A stretch of DNA of 64,000 nt from Brachypterus glaber (GCA_958510825.1 OY294047.1:35809747-35873746), one strand, 5' to 3'. Positions 1 through 12,468 are shown, counted from the first letter of the stretch. Translations and numbers: made by a program. Notes: a model not told the origin generated them from the sequence alone.

Positions 1-484
1 AAAAATGCGAAAAAGGAAATTTTATACCATGAACATATCTCCAGATCATGCGACAACTAGCCCCAAACCAAATGCGACAACTAGCCCCAGTGGTTAATTT
101 TGCCTTATGTATCAAGTACTGTCTAATTAACGAATAAACACTCCTAAATGACAATATCAACAAATAATATACACCTTAAACTATTAATAACATATAATTT
201 TCTTATCTTAATATTTTAAATCCCTCACAATAAGAAAAAATATTTACCACAAAAAAATTACTGGACCCTTTAATTTTAACATTTTTTAGATTAAATTTCT
301 GCTCTTTTAACTCATTGCTTTTAAGTTTACAAATGATAAATGTCACTTTTGTAACGCGGAGGTTAATCTCGGTTTGGTGCAGAAAGCTATTTAACTTTTT
401 GAGATACAAGCACTTCGACAACTTACCCCTGCGACAACTAGCCCCGGTCACCCCTACTCAATTTAAGCATCTTTGTTTGGTTTG
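1..484. other. Gene-free stretch with three short direct repeats
   Basis: No convincing coding sequence is visible. The motif TGCGACAACTAGCCCC occurs near 49, 73 and 430, so this may be the remains of a short repeat. The rest is unstructured AT-rich sequence. Confidence 0.4.
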
Positions 485-874
485 CTATACTTCCCTCCTA
501 AAGAGGAACGCGGCATGTACACCTGACACATACGGTTTTCGAGCTTAGCATTATTTTACTACGGAGAATAACGGTAAGTACCAATCCTAAGGAAATCTGC
601 GCTAAGTACACCGAAGAAGTTACCTGCCGCGTTCTTTCTATGTAAAAGTTTGACATGAATTTTATTTTTTTAATAAACGAGATAATATCTAAACTAACTA
701 TATTTATGCTTTTTTGTATTTAAAAAATCTGTTAATTTCTGGTATCTATATTTAAAATAAAATTTAATTGAACGTATAATTCTTTTGTGCGTGCAAGTGA
801 ATTTTTGAAATAAATTATAACATAAAATATTTAATGATTTTCTGTAACAATATAAATTTTTGATACCTTATAAT

Positions 875-1005
875 ATAACAAGCCGTAAATATATGTAGTG
901 CTACGCATTCCATTATATACTATTCAGAGTAAATGGTATATTTCATTTTCCCTAATACTTTTTTTTTCATTTTTTTTTTCGTTTTTGATTTTAAAAAACC
1001 TAGGC
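875..1005 (-). repeat. Terminal fragment of repeat family A
   Basis: The stretch AAGCCGTAAATATATGTAGT, followed by CTACGCATTCCATTATATAC, matches the end of the family A copy at 62806-62860 and, in reverse complement, the end at 19380-19441. Only this terminus is present, so it is a truncated copy. Confidence 0.55.
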
Positions 1006-1249
1006 CTATCAGGGAAAGTATTATTTTGTTGACATCAGTTTTTATATTATATTATTATTTAATTATATTTAAACAGATCTACTAGTAGATACTATAGTAG
1101 TACCTGTACAATTAAACAATAGTAGTAACAATAGTATTATACAGTAGTATATTATAATATAATAGTATAATATTAAAAAATATACCTTTTTATTTCTTTT
1201 TTTTTATTTGTTGATTGATCAATATTTTATAATAATATTAATTTTGTCT

Positions 1250-1303
1250 TCTTATAAGAAATGTATATTTCTTTAGAAACAATAAATGTATCTATCTATC
1301 TAT
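1250..1303 (+). repeat. LINE 3' tail ending in (TATC)n
   Basis: The sequence runs through an AATAAA-like motif into several TATC repeats. It resembles the last 50 bases of the LINE fragment that ends at about 49563, which has the same order: ATGTATAT, then AACAATAAAT, then ATCT repeats. It is probably a severely 5'-truncated copy of the same family. No coding part remains. Confidence 0.4.
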
Positions 1304-1547
1304 TAATTTTGTCTAACTGCCACTAAAATACTCATAATTTTGCTTTCTTTTGTATTTGCTTTATCCTGTTTCTCTTTTCAAAACAAAATTTCACATAGAA
1401 AGAACGCGGCAAGTAACATCTTTGATGTACTTATCGCAGATTTCCTTTGGATTGGTACTTACCGTTATTACCCGTAGTAAAATAATACTAAGCTCAAAAA
1501 CTGTGTCAGGTGTACATGCCGCGTTCCTCTTTAGGAGGGCAGTATAG

Positions 1548-2638
1548 TTATGAACTTAACACTTTTACTGTTAGCCTATAATCTGGTTGCATAGCTGTGT
1601 GCTAAGGTATTAGCTATGTTAAACGTTAACAAACTCTAGTAAATGCCAGCAGTCTATCTCCTTCATTTGTATTAAATTGAAAGTTGGATCAATTTATAAT
1701 TAGATAAATTAATCAAATGAAAATTATTAATTTTAGTTGAATAAATAAATAAATAAGACAATAAAATATTTGGAAATAATATTGTTAAGAAAAAAAAAAG
1801 GTAATTGGATAAAAATTATTATTAAAAAATATTTTTATTGGTCCACAAGAACATTTAGATGAAAAATTAAAATGCCAATATAATTATCGTTGGAAAATAT
1901 ATGATTGGAAAAATAAAGCTTTGGCAAAACCTAAAAATTGTAAAATTGACGTCGCCCCCTCTACAAATATTGTGAAATTTATCGTTTTCATAGATGGTGA
2001 TAGAAAAAGGTATATTTTCCTACGACCCCCTATTCAAATGACATATACTAAATATACTAAATTATTTTTCTGTGAAGTTTAATAGTTACCTACTTAATTT
2101 TAATCAATCTAATAATTTTAAATAATGATAATTTTATTTATCTTTATTTACTAAAAATAATATTGATTTTAAATAATTTTAATTTTGTTGGGGTCGTAAA
2201 AAAATTCTGTTCATAACTTTTCGGAAAGTACCTTTCTTGCATTCGCTCATGCGAAATAAGTCCCTTTCCGTACATGTTATGTAACACGTTATGTAACACG
2301 TTATGTAACATACTGTTAATTGTAGTTTTCACCTACTTAATTGTATTTTTCACCAAACGATTATCAACTCTTACCAATGAACATCTTAAAACTATACTTA
2401 CGTTTACAGTTAACAATCGATAAAATTAAAATAAACAATATGAGCGATTTTATAAATCTCATGGTTGATGTAGTATAGTCGAAAAATAAAATAAAACTTT
2501 AAAACAAAATTTATTTCAAAATTTCATTATATTCATTATCTTCATAAAAGATAAATAAACAATAAATTTAAATAAAGCATTAGACAAATATTGGAAAACA
2601 TTCCCGTACAAAAGTAAAGTTACTTTCACTAAAATTAG
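1548..2638. other. Gene-free AT-rich stretch
   Basis: No gene is supported. The only structure seen is a 12-bp tandem repeat (GTTATGTAACAC, three units) at 2276-2311. Confidence 0.45.
2276..2311. repeat. 12-bp tandem repeat, three units
   Basis: GTTATGTAACAC is repeated three times head to tail; the last base of the third unit differs. Confidence 0.8.
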
Positions 2639-2902
2639 TATATCACCTTGTAAATTCCGAAACATCGTATCTGAAAAATGGGAACTTGCCAGAGACTGGA
2701 AATTATTTTTTTTTTATGGAATTAGTAGGGTAGTAATTTAATAATTGACTAATTTATATGAATAAGAACTTATTCTTGTTTATATGTAATTAATAAAGTT
2801 CTAAATAAATACCTTATTAATTGCTTAAAAAATGATAATTTGTTATACCTGTCAAGTGATCATTTTTCAGAGATGATGTTTCGGAATTTACAAAGCGATA
2901 TA
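2639..2902. mobile_element. 264-bp MITE with ~40-bp inverted ends
   Basis: The left end reads TATATCACCTTGTAAATTCC, then GAAACATCGTATCTGAAAAA. Its reverse complement with few mismatches closes the element at 2902. The outermost bases are TATA at both ends, so a TA target duplication is plausible. The interior has no coding capacity. Confidence 0.7.
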
Positions 2903-4189
2903 TTTATTCGCATATTTTTTCTTTTACTAAAAATATTGACTTAAGCCTATTTTTGGGGAGCAGTAGCGCGAGGAGGCCAATTGCGGATTTGTTTGTGTAT
3001 AAAACACCTTTGCGATTTCATAGAAGGCCTCAAAATTAAATAATAACGAAGAATTTTAGGTAAATTTCACACGATTGAGGCAAATGCAATTTTAATCATT
3101 ACAATTAAAAATAAAACGAAATAGTATATTGCTGGTAAATAAACTATTCTTAACACATATATAATTTTTTAATTGGCTCGAGCAATTATTAAGTTTAATT
3201 ATTCAGTTTAGTTTAGTTTAGTTTAGTTTATTTTTTAAGTCTTTCTCGGACCACTTAATAGGTGGTATTTTATACGATATTCGACAATAATACAATAATT
3301 TAGAATATATACTCTTCGCTATTAAGAGCTACTCTTCTCTATCATAAAACAAACCACCAAAAATTTTCAATACATAAATTTCGACACCATCATCTTTCTT
3401 CAATCTTGCAGCCTTCTTTTATCCCTCCAAATTACCCAAACCAAATTTTATATTTAAAACATCTCCCAAACCATTAATTTTGAAAAATAAATAAAATTTG
3501 TCATAATTGAGTAGAATAATTATAATTACCTACTTTAATTATACAGTCTTCTTGCTTTAAATATTCCAGACTAAACCAAATAAAGTATTTGTCTGGGTGT
3601 TTGTTTAATTGTGATTAATAAAAAAAATTTATTTATTTATTTTCATAGTTCAGGACCTTATTTTTAATTGTCACGATTGTCACAATTTATTGGTGCCTAA
3701 TAAATTGTTATTTTACTGTCATATATTTGGGGTAATTATAATTATAATTATGCTTATTTGCAATATATTGGGGGCTATTATAAATGCATTTTATTTCTTA
3801 TAAAAGAACAATTTTTTTTTTTCTGCAAAACCAGTTTCAAACCGAATTTGTATTTATAATACTTATAGACATAAACTAGCACTTTATAAAAAAGGATCAT
3901 ACTATTCCTTAATCAATCTTTTTGATACTTTTTCTTTAAGTTTAACACTTTCGCTGGCCGTGACCCATACGAGGCGACATTTGTTGGCTTTGGGGGTACT
4001 AAAAAAATTACAACCGGCAAAAAACGTGTTAAAAAGCATTAAAATTCAAATATCCTTTAAACATGTGATATAGAACCATATACATTGATGAATATGACCA
4101 ATATGTTTTAACCCATTGGTTTAGGCTCCAGAGTAAGTTTTAAATATAGTGGCTATAGGTTACCGTTGGGACATTGCTTTACAATGTTA
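2903..4189. other. Gene-free stretch with a retroelement tail
   Basis: Nothing coding is recognisable. An AGTTT pentanucleotide repeat lies at 3205-3230 and is followed by a block shared with 44692-44790. Confidence 0.4.
3205..3320 (-). repeat. Retroelement 3' end with AGTTT-type tail repeat
   Basis: A tandem AGTTT repeat (five units) is followed by AAGTCTTTCTCGGACC and an AT-rich block. The block from AAGTCTTTCTC onward recurs at 44692-44790, and a short piece is near 25600. The arrangement fits a SINE or LINE 3' end on the minus strand, with the tandem repeat as its tail. The source family was not identified. Confidence 0.4.
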
Positions 4190-4870
<681 letters not shown>

Positions 4871-5942
4871 AGTAGAAAAACTGCGTTTTTTTTTTCAATA
4901 GAATTTTAATTTAGTATAAATACCTCAAAAATAACTCCATGATCTTACTGAAACATAACACATTGACTACCATTGCTGTCCGTAGGGACGGCTTGTGATA
5001 GTTACGCCAGGGACCGCTTTAGATATTTTATATTTTAATTTCGCCGGACCACGGGACGGACAAAACCATTAAATTTGGCATACAGGTGAGGCCGCTAGGG
5101 CTTGCTGTAATAGACTAACATAGTAATTATTTTAATAATTTAGGGGAAGTCAGGGTTAACTGTGCCACAGGGTTAATGGTCCACCTGGATTTTATCATGT
5201 TTGTTTTTTTAGCTAGAATATGGCAGATAATTATCTGCCAAATTCAAATAAAAAAAAAATAAGATTATAATCTTAAAAAAAAAATCAAAAATCCAAAAAT
5301 AAGATTATAATCTTATTTTTGGATTTTTCACGATATAAAGGAGGAGACTTATAAAAAGTCGTGTTTTATGAAATACAGACTGGCCGCGGATAAAATTCGA
5401 TTTATTAAATAAGATGTTTTGCGTTTCCAACTTTTAAAATTGACAAAATTGTATAATTTTATATCTGTGGCTTGGTTCTAAGGGGCTAATGTCAATTTGT
5501 CAATAGCAACGTTTTCACGTCAACTCTGATGTAATATTTTTAGAACCAAGTACAGATATGTATAAGTAATACCTGAAGTCAGGCGCGGACTATTTAAGGC
5601 TGAGTAAAATGGCAAAAAAATGGTTAAAAATCAAGAAAAATAGGAAATCGGAGGGTCAGGTATAGCCCACTTAGTACTGGGCCCCGGTAGGTTTTTGACG
5701 ACCTTGTCTTATGGTGAGTGACTCAACGCCGACTTGTCGCGAGTACGCCTCTGCCAGGTGTGTTAATTTTTGTACCAATGTGTACATGTACTAACGCTTT
5801 TACCTAATACGCAAATAATGATAATTTTAACAAAGACCACAAAAAATTATTTAATTAGGTGCATACGGATCTAAAACAGTAAAATAAATTTAAAAAAAAT
5901 TAAACTCCGAAATAATGTAGAATATATTTAAAATAAATACTG
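4871..5942. other. Gene-free stretch with a perfect palindrome
   Basis: No gene is supported. Near 5160-5330 there are repeated ATAAGATTATAATCTTA motifs, including the 42-bp palindrome listed separately. Confidence 0.4.
5287..5328. repeat. 42-bp perfect palindrome
   Basis: The arm AAAAATCCAAAAATAAGATT A is followed immediately by its exact reverse complement, with the centre between 5307 and 5308. The inner 17 bases occur once more just upstream, near 5258. No flanking gene gives it a terminator role. Confidence 0.9.
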
Positions 5943-6310
5943 TTATTATATTATTCACAGCGCCTGCGCTAGAATAATATTATACCGTAGTGCGAATGTT
6001 CAAAAAAAATTAATGGGGTGGAGTTAGATTTTTTTTTATTATCAAAGTCTCTTTCAGCAACCTTAAAAACCTCAATATAGTAATTTTCACATAAACTACC
6101 ACCCACCCCTCAGGGGGTGAAATTAGAAAAATGTTATTATAAGATTTAGTTTCAGCAACCTGAAAAACCCCAACATACCAATTTTCAAGAAAACTACCCC
6201 CGCCCCTTGGGGGATGGAGTTAGAACTTTTTTATAATCAGATTAACTTTCAGCAACCTCAAAAGTCCAATATACCAATTTTCACGAAAACTACCGCCCAC
6301 CCCTCAATAT
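5943..6310. repeat. Family A terminus followed by three satellite-like units
   Basis: The hairpin ATTATTCACAGCGCCTGCGC, then TAGAATAAT, at 5951-5979 is the end motif of family A. From about 6005 come three roughly 100-bp units. Each has GGTGGAGTTAGA, a T-run, a TTTCAGCAACCT motif and CCAATTTTCACGAAAACTAC. These units are the same kind as the array at 40545-41160. Confidence 0.65.
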
Positions 6311-7479
6311 GATATTCCTATGTATTTTTTTCCGCTGAAACTGAATCCGCAACCCGTTTAACCCCTAAACGTCAGGATTTTGACATAACCTCAAAAAACA
6401 CCCGAAAAACTGCTAAAACAGCTAAAATCATCTATGCCATACCACTGTCACCCCCCTGTCCCAAAATTGCTAATTCTATAACCCCAGAACCCCATAATCC
6501 CCTCCCCATCATAATACTATAGCCGCATAACCTCAAAATCCCGTAACCTTATTAAGGAGAAATATCTAGTTTGGGAAAACAGAACAAATTCTTCAGTTTT
6601 TTTTTTGTGGAGCATAGTCATATGTAAGTAACTCTATAACCACAAAATTCCCTAACACCATAACCTCAAAATCCCTTCACTTCGCCCCCATATACTATAT
6701 CCCCTTAATCCCTTTATCCTATTCTGTGGAGAAGTCCGGTTACCAAAATTATAACCCCAAACCTCAGAAAACCGCAGAATTATGTGGAATAAGTTTTTTA
6801 TTGTTGATTTTTTCATATTAGTCTAAACGTGCGTTAGCCAGTTAAAACATAATAACGATTTTATTTACTCTTTCGAACTCTCTTGTCTACGAAAGATCTG
6901 TGTATTTTTCATATTAGCCATAGATGTAACAAAAATCCACACGGTAGGGCTCCCGTTCTGATCGCGGGTGATTCCGCCGGCCTAGGGGTGATAACCCCCA
7001 TACCTCCCTAGGACTAAACATGGGGGCTTTTTGACTTTGACGAGGACAATGTCAACTCGTCGTCGGACACACTCCGGCTTCATCCTCACACCCTACCTCA
7101 GAGAATTGGAGAGTGGATCATTCCACACATCTTCCTGAGAAGCAGTGTCACCATCTCCAATGTTCTCGGAGGTAGCAGGATTTCAAATTCCGGAAAAAAT
7201 CATAGAACTTTTTACAATTGCAATCGTGAAAAGTAGTAGTAGTGTTAGTAGTAGTGGTCTTTCGTTAAACAATTGCGTAAATACCACGAAAAAATTCAAT
7301 TTCATAAATATTGCAAAAAAATGAAGTAGACTCACAAAACTCTTATGATTTCGAGAACCGGACTTCTCCACTGTATAGAATGTTAAGAGGTTTTAATATA
7401 TTCCCATTTTTAAAAGTGGAAATCGCAATGATAAAAAAAATATCGTGCCATTTCCAAGCAATCCAGTATTCCCAAATTG
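6311..7479. other. Gene-free stretch with C-rich repeats and a GC-richer block
   Basis: At 6350-6780 short C-rich motifs recur, such as ATAACCTCAAAATCCC. At 6940-7180 base composition rises well above the neighbourhood and contains small GC-rich inverted repeats (for example around CCTAGGGGTGATAACCCCC). No reading frame or RNA family was recognised there. Confidence 0.4.
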
Positions 7480-8360
7480 TTGGATAGTCTCGTATACGAC
7501 CAATTAAACTGGCTTTGCAGATCTCGGCTCACAACGTTTCAACATGGTTTTTTTTCTGGGCGATCTACTGGAACTAATTTAGCTTTATACAAAGATTTTA
7601 TATGCACTAGAGAAAGGGTGGCAAGTAGATTCAATTTATACTGATTTCCCGTAGGCATTCGATACAGTTGACATTAAACTTTTACTTTTAAAACTATCAT
7701 TATTTGGATTTAATGATAAGCTTATCAAATGGTTTTGCAGTGTGTAAACTTGTTTGGGATATTGTCATTTTTCATTGAAGTTCTGTCTGGTGTACCTCAG
7801 GGGTCCCATTGTGCACCACTGTTGTTTCTTATATCTATAAATGATATGATGGCAAAATTGGAGTATAGAGAAGGTTTAATTTTTGCAGACGATTTTAAGT
7901 TCTTTATGATTATTAAATTTATTGAAGATATGTTTAAATTACAAAAAGAAATGAACAGTATTTATAGTTAGTCAGTTAAAAATAATCTTCAATTAAATAT
8001 AGATAAATGTTGTCATATTAGCTTTTTCGTGGTCCTAAAAATGTTCAAACCAATTATAATATTAATGTTCCCTTAAAATATATCAATACTATTAAAGATC
8101 TGGGTGTAACTTTTGATGAAAAAATTAACTTTTCCAAGCATATAAATAATATAACTCTTAAAGTCCACCGACTTTTAGGTTTTTTGTCAAGAAATTGCAT
8201 GGACTTTTCAGTTAATACCATTATTACTCTATACAAAACCTTAGTTAGATCCAACCTGGAGGATTGTATTATATTTTGGTCACCTTATACTTTGCTTGAT
8301 AGGAACTTGTTGGAGAGGGTTCAACATGAGCTTTTAAGACTCATTGCCTTTAAATTACAT
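7480..8360 (+). pseudogene. LINE reverse transcriptase remnant (Jockey/CR1-like)
   Basis: Pieces of an ORF2 reverse transcriptase are readable in order across several frames. A fingers-domain segment (QHGFFSGRSTGTNLALYKDF) lies at about 7540-7600. The VPQGS motif, in LSGVPQGSHCAPLLFLISIN, lies at about 7785-7845. The active-site box survives as FADD (7885-7896). The thumb region, with LGVTFDEKINFSKHIN, is at about 8100-8150. The C-terminal signature LYKTLVRSNLEDCIIFWSPY then LLERVQHELLRLI is at about 8230-8350. The canonical YxDD reads FADD, as in many Jockey-type elements. Stops and frameshifts near 7650, 7745 and 7970 make it inactive. A hAT-like element is inserted just downstream. Confidence 0.85.
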
Positions 8361-8391
8361 TTTTTTTTTAACTAATTAAAATGGCTAATAT

Positions 8392-8399
8392 GGCGAAAT
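8392..8399. repeat. 8-bp target-site duplication, left copy
   Basis: GGCGAAAT directly precedes the hAT-like element and is repeated exactly at 9110-9117. Confidence 0.8.
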
Positions 8400-8439
8400 C
8401 GAGGGGCTGACCGCGAGGAAATCTTTTGTACAAGCCAAA

Positions 8440-8575
8440 GGAACTCAGGAGGAACTCTGAAGAACTCTGGAGGAACTTCGAGGAACTCTGAGGAACTCTG
8501 AAGAACTCTGGAGGAACTCCGAGGAACTCCGGAGGTACTCCGAAGGAACTCAGAGGAACTCTGAGGAACTCTTTT
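8440..8575. repeat. Minisatellite of ~11-bp GGAACTCTGA-like units
   Basis: About a dozen degenerate units of AGGAACTCTGG/AGGAACTCCGG. A related block is at 8992-9060 inside the same element. Reading frames through the repeat are artefacts of periodicity. Confidence 0.85.
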
Positions 8576-8704
8576 CAAAAAGGAACTTAATTAATTATTA
8601 TTTATTACCCATGCGGATTAACATAAACGTTTTTATTTTCAAACTAGATGAGCCGTTACAAACACCTTATCAAAACATCCTACCTTTGAGCCCCAATTTT
8701 TTTT

Positions 8705-8915
8705 TGAAGGGGCGCCAAGTTTGGTAGAAACCGTCAGGGACAAATATTTTTTTTCTTGAAGGTAAATTTGGGGAGCCATTTTGTATTTGAAGGGGAGACA
8801 AGTTTGGCAGAAACGGTCAGGGACAAAGCTTCTTTTCATGAAAGTATTTTTTTGGGCGCTAGGTAGGGGCGCTAAGTTTGGTTGAAACCGTCAGGGACAA
8901 AGCTTTTTTTTTAGG
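8705..8915. repeat. Three ~90-bp units with CCGTCAGGGACAAA
   Basis: Each unit contains AAGTTTGG, then GAAACCGTCAGGGACAAA (one has ACGGTCAGG), then a T-run. They are internal to the hAT-like element. Confidence 0.7.
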
Positions 8916-9109
8916 GTGCCTTATTGGCAGTAGTGCTTGCATGGCGGTAATTTCTACGGCTTATTTGCGAAAAATTACCTCTTAAGGAACACAGGAGGAA
9001 CTCCCAAGGAACTCTGGAGGAACTCCGGAGGAACTCCGAAGGAACTCTGAGGAACTCTTTGCAAAAAGGGAACTCTTTTGTACAAGTTTCAGTCGCGGTC
9101 AGCCCCTTG

Positions 9110-9117
9110 GGCGAAAT
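9110..9117. repeat. 8-bp target-site duplication, right copy
   Basis: An exact copy of GGCGAAAT at 8392-8399. It defines the insertion of the hAT-like element. Confidence 0.8.
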
Positions 9118-9287
9118 TATACAGAAATTTTCTTAAATTAGTAAAAACATAGAAAATCTTGCGCCGCACTATGTCGTAAATGGACCAAAAAAGTGTCCAA
9201 AATTATTTTATAGTTTTAATTGACAAAAAATATTTTATTTTTACATAAAAATACAACTATGTATTTTGTCTTTAATTTTTAAGTGCA

Positions 9288-9712
9288 CACGGAAAGAAAT
9301 TAGTGGGCTCTGCGCTATACATTATAAGATATTTGGTAACAGTGGCAAATTATAGTGATTTAAGCTATAGATTATAAGGGACACAATAACTAATAATGTT
9401 AAAAATAAATTGGAAACGATTATATATATTACAGACACGATTATATTTATTACAGGCACTATTATAAATTTACAGAAATTTTATTATATTATAAAAATTA
9501 TTAGCACGGACAATAATTAAATCTATTTAAGCTATAAATGCCATACTATTTGTTATATTTTATTATTCACTAAACAATTAAAGTATTTCATATAAATTTT
9601 TACACTGAGTGCCATAATTGTAAGAGAAAGCCTTGTATTTATATAATAAGCGATTATAATTTGCTTGGTATGTGTGTTATAGCGCTCCTAGCTATAATTT
9701 TTTTTTTTCGTG
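9288..9712 (-). mobile_element. Family B MITE, copy 1 (425 bp)
   Basis: The inverted ends begin CACGGAAA. The left end reads CACGGAAAGAAATTAGTGGG, then CTCTGCGCTATA. The right end, in reverse complement, reads CACGAAAAAAAAAATTATAG, then a GGAGCGCTATA block. Near-identical copies of the same length lie in the opposite orientation at 34141-34564 and 48216-48640. It has no coding capacity. The flanking dinucleotide is CA on both sides. Confidence 0.85.
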
Positions 9713-10349
9713 CATAAAGAGTCTATCAGACATTTTTTTTAATATAAAATAGGTAATTTTTAACTAACTGCATTTATTAATTCATATTCTTATCTATTCT
9801 AAAAACAATAATGAAAACAATAAATCTTAGTTAAAACTTTATGTAAAAACCGGTTTACCGCCAAATATACAGGATGATTTTAAAATACCTACACTCCTTT
9901 TAAGGGGTGATTCTGCATTAAAAAGTATGAAAATAAAAATTCCTATAAAATATGACCAAAACCGAGTCGTAAGAGAGCTACACCCTTTCAAAAGGGGTTT
10001 CAAAAATTAAATTTTTATTCAATAAATCAGTAACCCATTGTGTTATAGCAAAGAGGTTTTGCATTTGATGTATCCTTAATAAGGCCTATTAGCCAATGGT
10101 GTTTAAATGTAATTACCTTCCCCAGGGGCTTGTGAAATGGGGAGGCTTATCACCTTTGTGCCCCAAACTTTTTGCTGCTTAACTTTTTTGTGGGTTTCTT
10201 ATTAGAATAGTATTCCTTAGATAAAAATACATAAAAAAGTTTCCTTGTTATAATGCCGTAGGGATTAGCCGTTTTCGATAAAAATACAATTAAAGGAAAA
10301 ATTGTAATTTTTTTAGAGTATACTTTGGTTTTCTGCAGTTATTTTCAAT
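9713..10349. other. Gene-free stretch
   Basis: No gene is supported. An ACAGGATGATTTTAAAATAC motif followed by AAGGGGTG- and GGGG-containing sentences suggests an old repeat, but it was not identified. Confidence 0.35.
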
Positions 10350-10353
10350 AAAC

Positions 10354-12468
10354 TGTACCGTAATTAATACGTTCACTGCCAACGGCTAGTTTTGACAGCG
10401 GAGCAATGGGTATGGGCAAGGGAAAAATAGAAAGAATTGATTAATGTTGTTAGGGGCGCCAGTTACTTTAGCTTTTACTCCTTTAGGTAAGTAACAACCT
10501 AGTGTAAATACTTAAGCTTTTCAGTTTGAGAAAATATAACCCCTAAATAAAATAAGATAATTCATTTGAGAAATTTATTATAAATAAACTTAATGAAAGC
10601 ACATCAAGTAATGTATTAATATATATAAAAAATATGTGTAATTATATTAAGATATAATTAAAGAAATCTTAATAAAAATTACTAAATTCAGAAATCATTC
10701 GACTTAAATGTATAAAGAAAACATGAAGTTCAGCAAGCACCAAGAAATGTATGTAAACAACAATCATTTCTTGCAGTGTATAAAAGTCATGCTTAAATTA
10801 GAAATCATTTAATCAAAAGTATGATATTTAATAATTAATAAATGAGATTAAATGTTTTAAAAAAAATAAGTACCTAAAAATGAACAAAAGCCAGAAGGGC
10901 ATATAGTATTAATCAATACTATATCAGATCTGATAAAGTTTACAGTTATAAGAATATTGAAATAAAAGAATTTAAAAATATGAAATATTGCTTTCAAAAG
11001 TTTTCAGAATGAGTACTTAGCTGGTTTCTGCAAAATCCATGAGGTATGAATTCCATCGTCTCCATCTGTGCAAGTCTCCCCTATGCTGATGAATTCATTT
11101 CTCAAATGAAAGAAAAAAAAATATAGGCTGTCCCATCTACTTTGGAAAAATTATCTTCCAGGATAAAATGTACGATTGAAAATGTTGTCCGGGATTAAAT
11201 ATGCTTTTGAAAATTATGTCCAATATAAAATTGTCTGCTAGACGGTCATATAGAATTTATCTATGCCGAAAAATACAGAACCATGTTCCAACAGAACATC
11301 ACTCCATGCGGAGAACTTGTATATCAAATATACCAAAATAAACTTCAACTTAAATTAATGTAATTCCATATTAATGGTATAGAAATGGTGAGTAATTAAT
11401 GGTAATTAATTAATGTAGTAATAATGGTGCTTAATGGTGCTTAATGGTGCTTAATTAATCGTGCTAAAACAATAATTATATCTCAGAAATATTCTAAGAA
11501 ACAGAAAAAAATAACTTACATGTCATACTAAGTCTTCGATGTCCATCGAAACGTTATAAATGCGTAATTGTAGAAAATAACCGTTACAATATCTTCCGCA
11601 TTGTTTAAATATTCATTTTCACTAACTTTAAATAAAAATACATGAAGGATTACTTCGATGATTACAGAAAATAAACACTCGTCAAAATGACACCACCATT
11701 GTATTCGAGTTGCACCAAGAAAAGAGCGAAAATCGACCTTATCAACCGGTATGAACCCTTCAGGTAAATAAAATACTATTTCTGAACTATTAGCGACATC
11801 TATGCAAGTCATTATCAACTACAGTTTTACCGTATAGGATTCCTAATAAAGGTAACGAAAACTACATCAAAAATAATAACAAAAAGACTATTTCCTAATA
11901 AATCCGTATTAGTGATATCTAACCTCAAAATATTACTCTAAGAAACAAATATAAACAATACTTATTGTTTATCAGCAAAACTAATAAAAATACGAACAGA
12001 ATACTAAGTGTCCTGTGAACTAAGTATAAACAAAATACTGAATCTAAGTGAGCAGTTCCAGCAAACTATTTTCAACAAATTCTGGATTATCCCGAAGGGA
12101 TAAGCATACGAAACTTTCCAGGAGAAACAAGCTACAGATGAAAGCCAGTGAAATCCAACCCTCAATAGACTCTGAAACATATAAAAACCAGGTAAGTCCA
12201 TAGACAAATGCACTATAGAGAAATAAGTCATATGATTCTTTATTATTAAAAATCATATTCTAATTATGTTTTCTTTATGTTATTTTCAGGTAGAACTATG
12301 GAATAGAGACTCATATGGTTAGAATTCAGTTCCTGCTACAAAATAGTCCCAGATACAAAATAGTTCTGTACGTACGTAACTATTTATATACAAAATAAAC
12401 ATAAATTATAACGTAAGTAAACGAATAGTTTAATTAACCCTTGCTATATTACAAAGTGACGATTTATA
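10354..12468 (-). repeat. 3' LTR of the Ty3/gypsy element
   Basis: This copy is about 2115 bases and matches the other LTR base for base apart from one seen substitution. Its outer end (10354) begins TGTACCG on the plus strand. Its inner end stops 8 bases short of the full LTR sequence seen at 16225-16232. The internal deletion therefore removed the first bases of this LTR together with the polypurine tract. Three small reading frames inside it occur identically in both LTRs and do not resemble known proteins. Confidence 0.9.

Larger units (their letters stand above)
485..1547. mobile_element. Inverted-repeat DNA element with ~165-bp arms
   Basis: The left arm (about 485-655) reappears in reverse complement at about 1388-1547. 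Both ends begin CTATACT, then CCCTCCTAAAGAGG, then AACGCGGC. Each arm carries GAACGCGGC at both of its ends, so the arms are themselves symmetric. The interior is AT-rich and has no transposase, so this is a non-autonomous foldback-like element. A terminal piece of family A lies inside (about 875-1005) and a LINE tail near 1250-1303. A target-site duplication (TSD) is not certain. Confidence 0.7.
8400..9109. mobile_element. Non-autonomous hAT-like DNA transposon (710 bp)
   Basis: The ends are a 17-bp inverted repeat: CGAGGGGCTGACCGCGA on the left and CAAGGGGCTGACCGCGA on the right (reverse complement), one mismatch. The flanks are identical 8-bp duplications (GGCGAAAT). An 8-bp TSD with a CAAGGGG-type end is characteristic of the hAT superfamily. 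There is no transposase. The interior carries two minisatellites of AGGAACTCTGG-like units and three roughly 90-bp repeats with CCGTCAGGGACAAA. It sits immediately after the LINE remnant. Confidence 0.8.

Noticed and set aside
8372..8578. 68-codon minus-strand ORF with repeated SSSEF
   Set aside because: It is a translation of the AGGAACTC minisatellite inside the hAT-like element.
11528..12256. Three small minus-strand ORFs (96, 75 and 70 codons), repeated exactly at 15284-16012
   Set aside because: They lie inside the LTRs, overlap each other in different frames and resemble no protein. Their duplication simply reflects the LTR pair.
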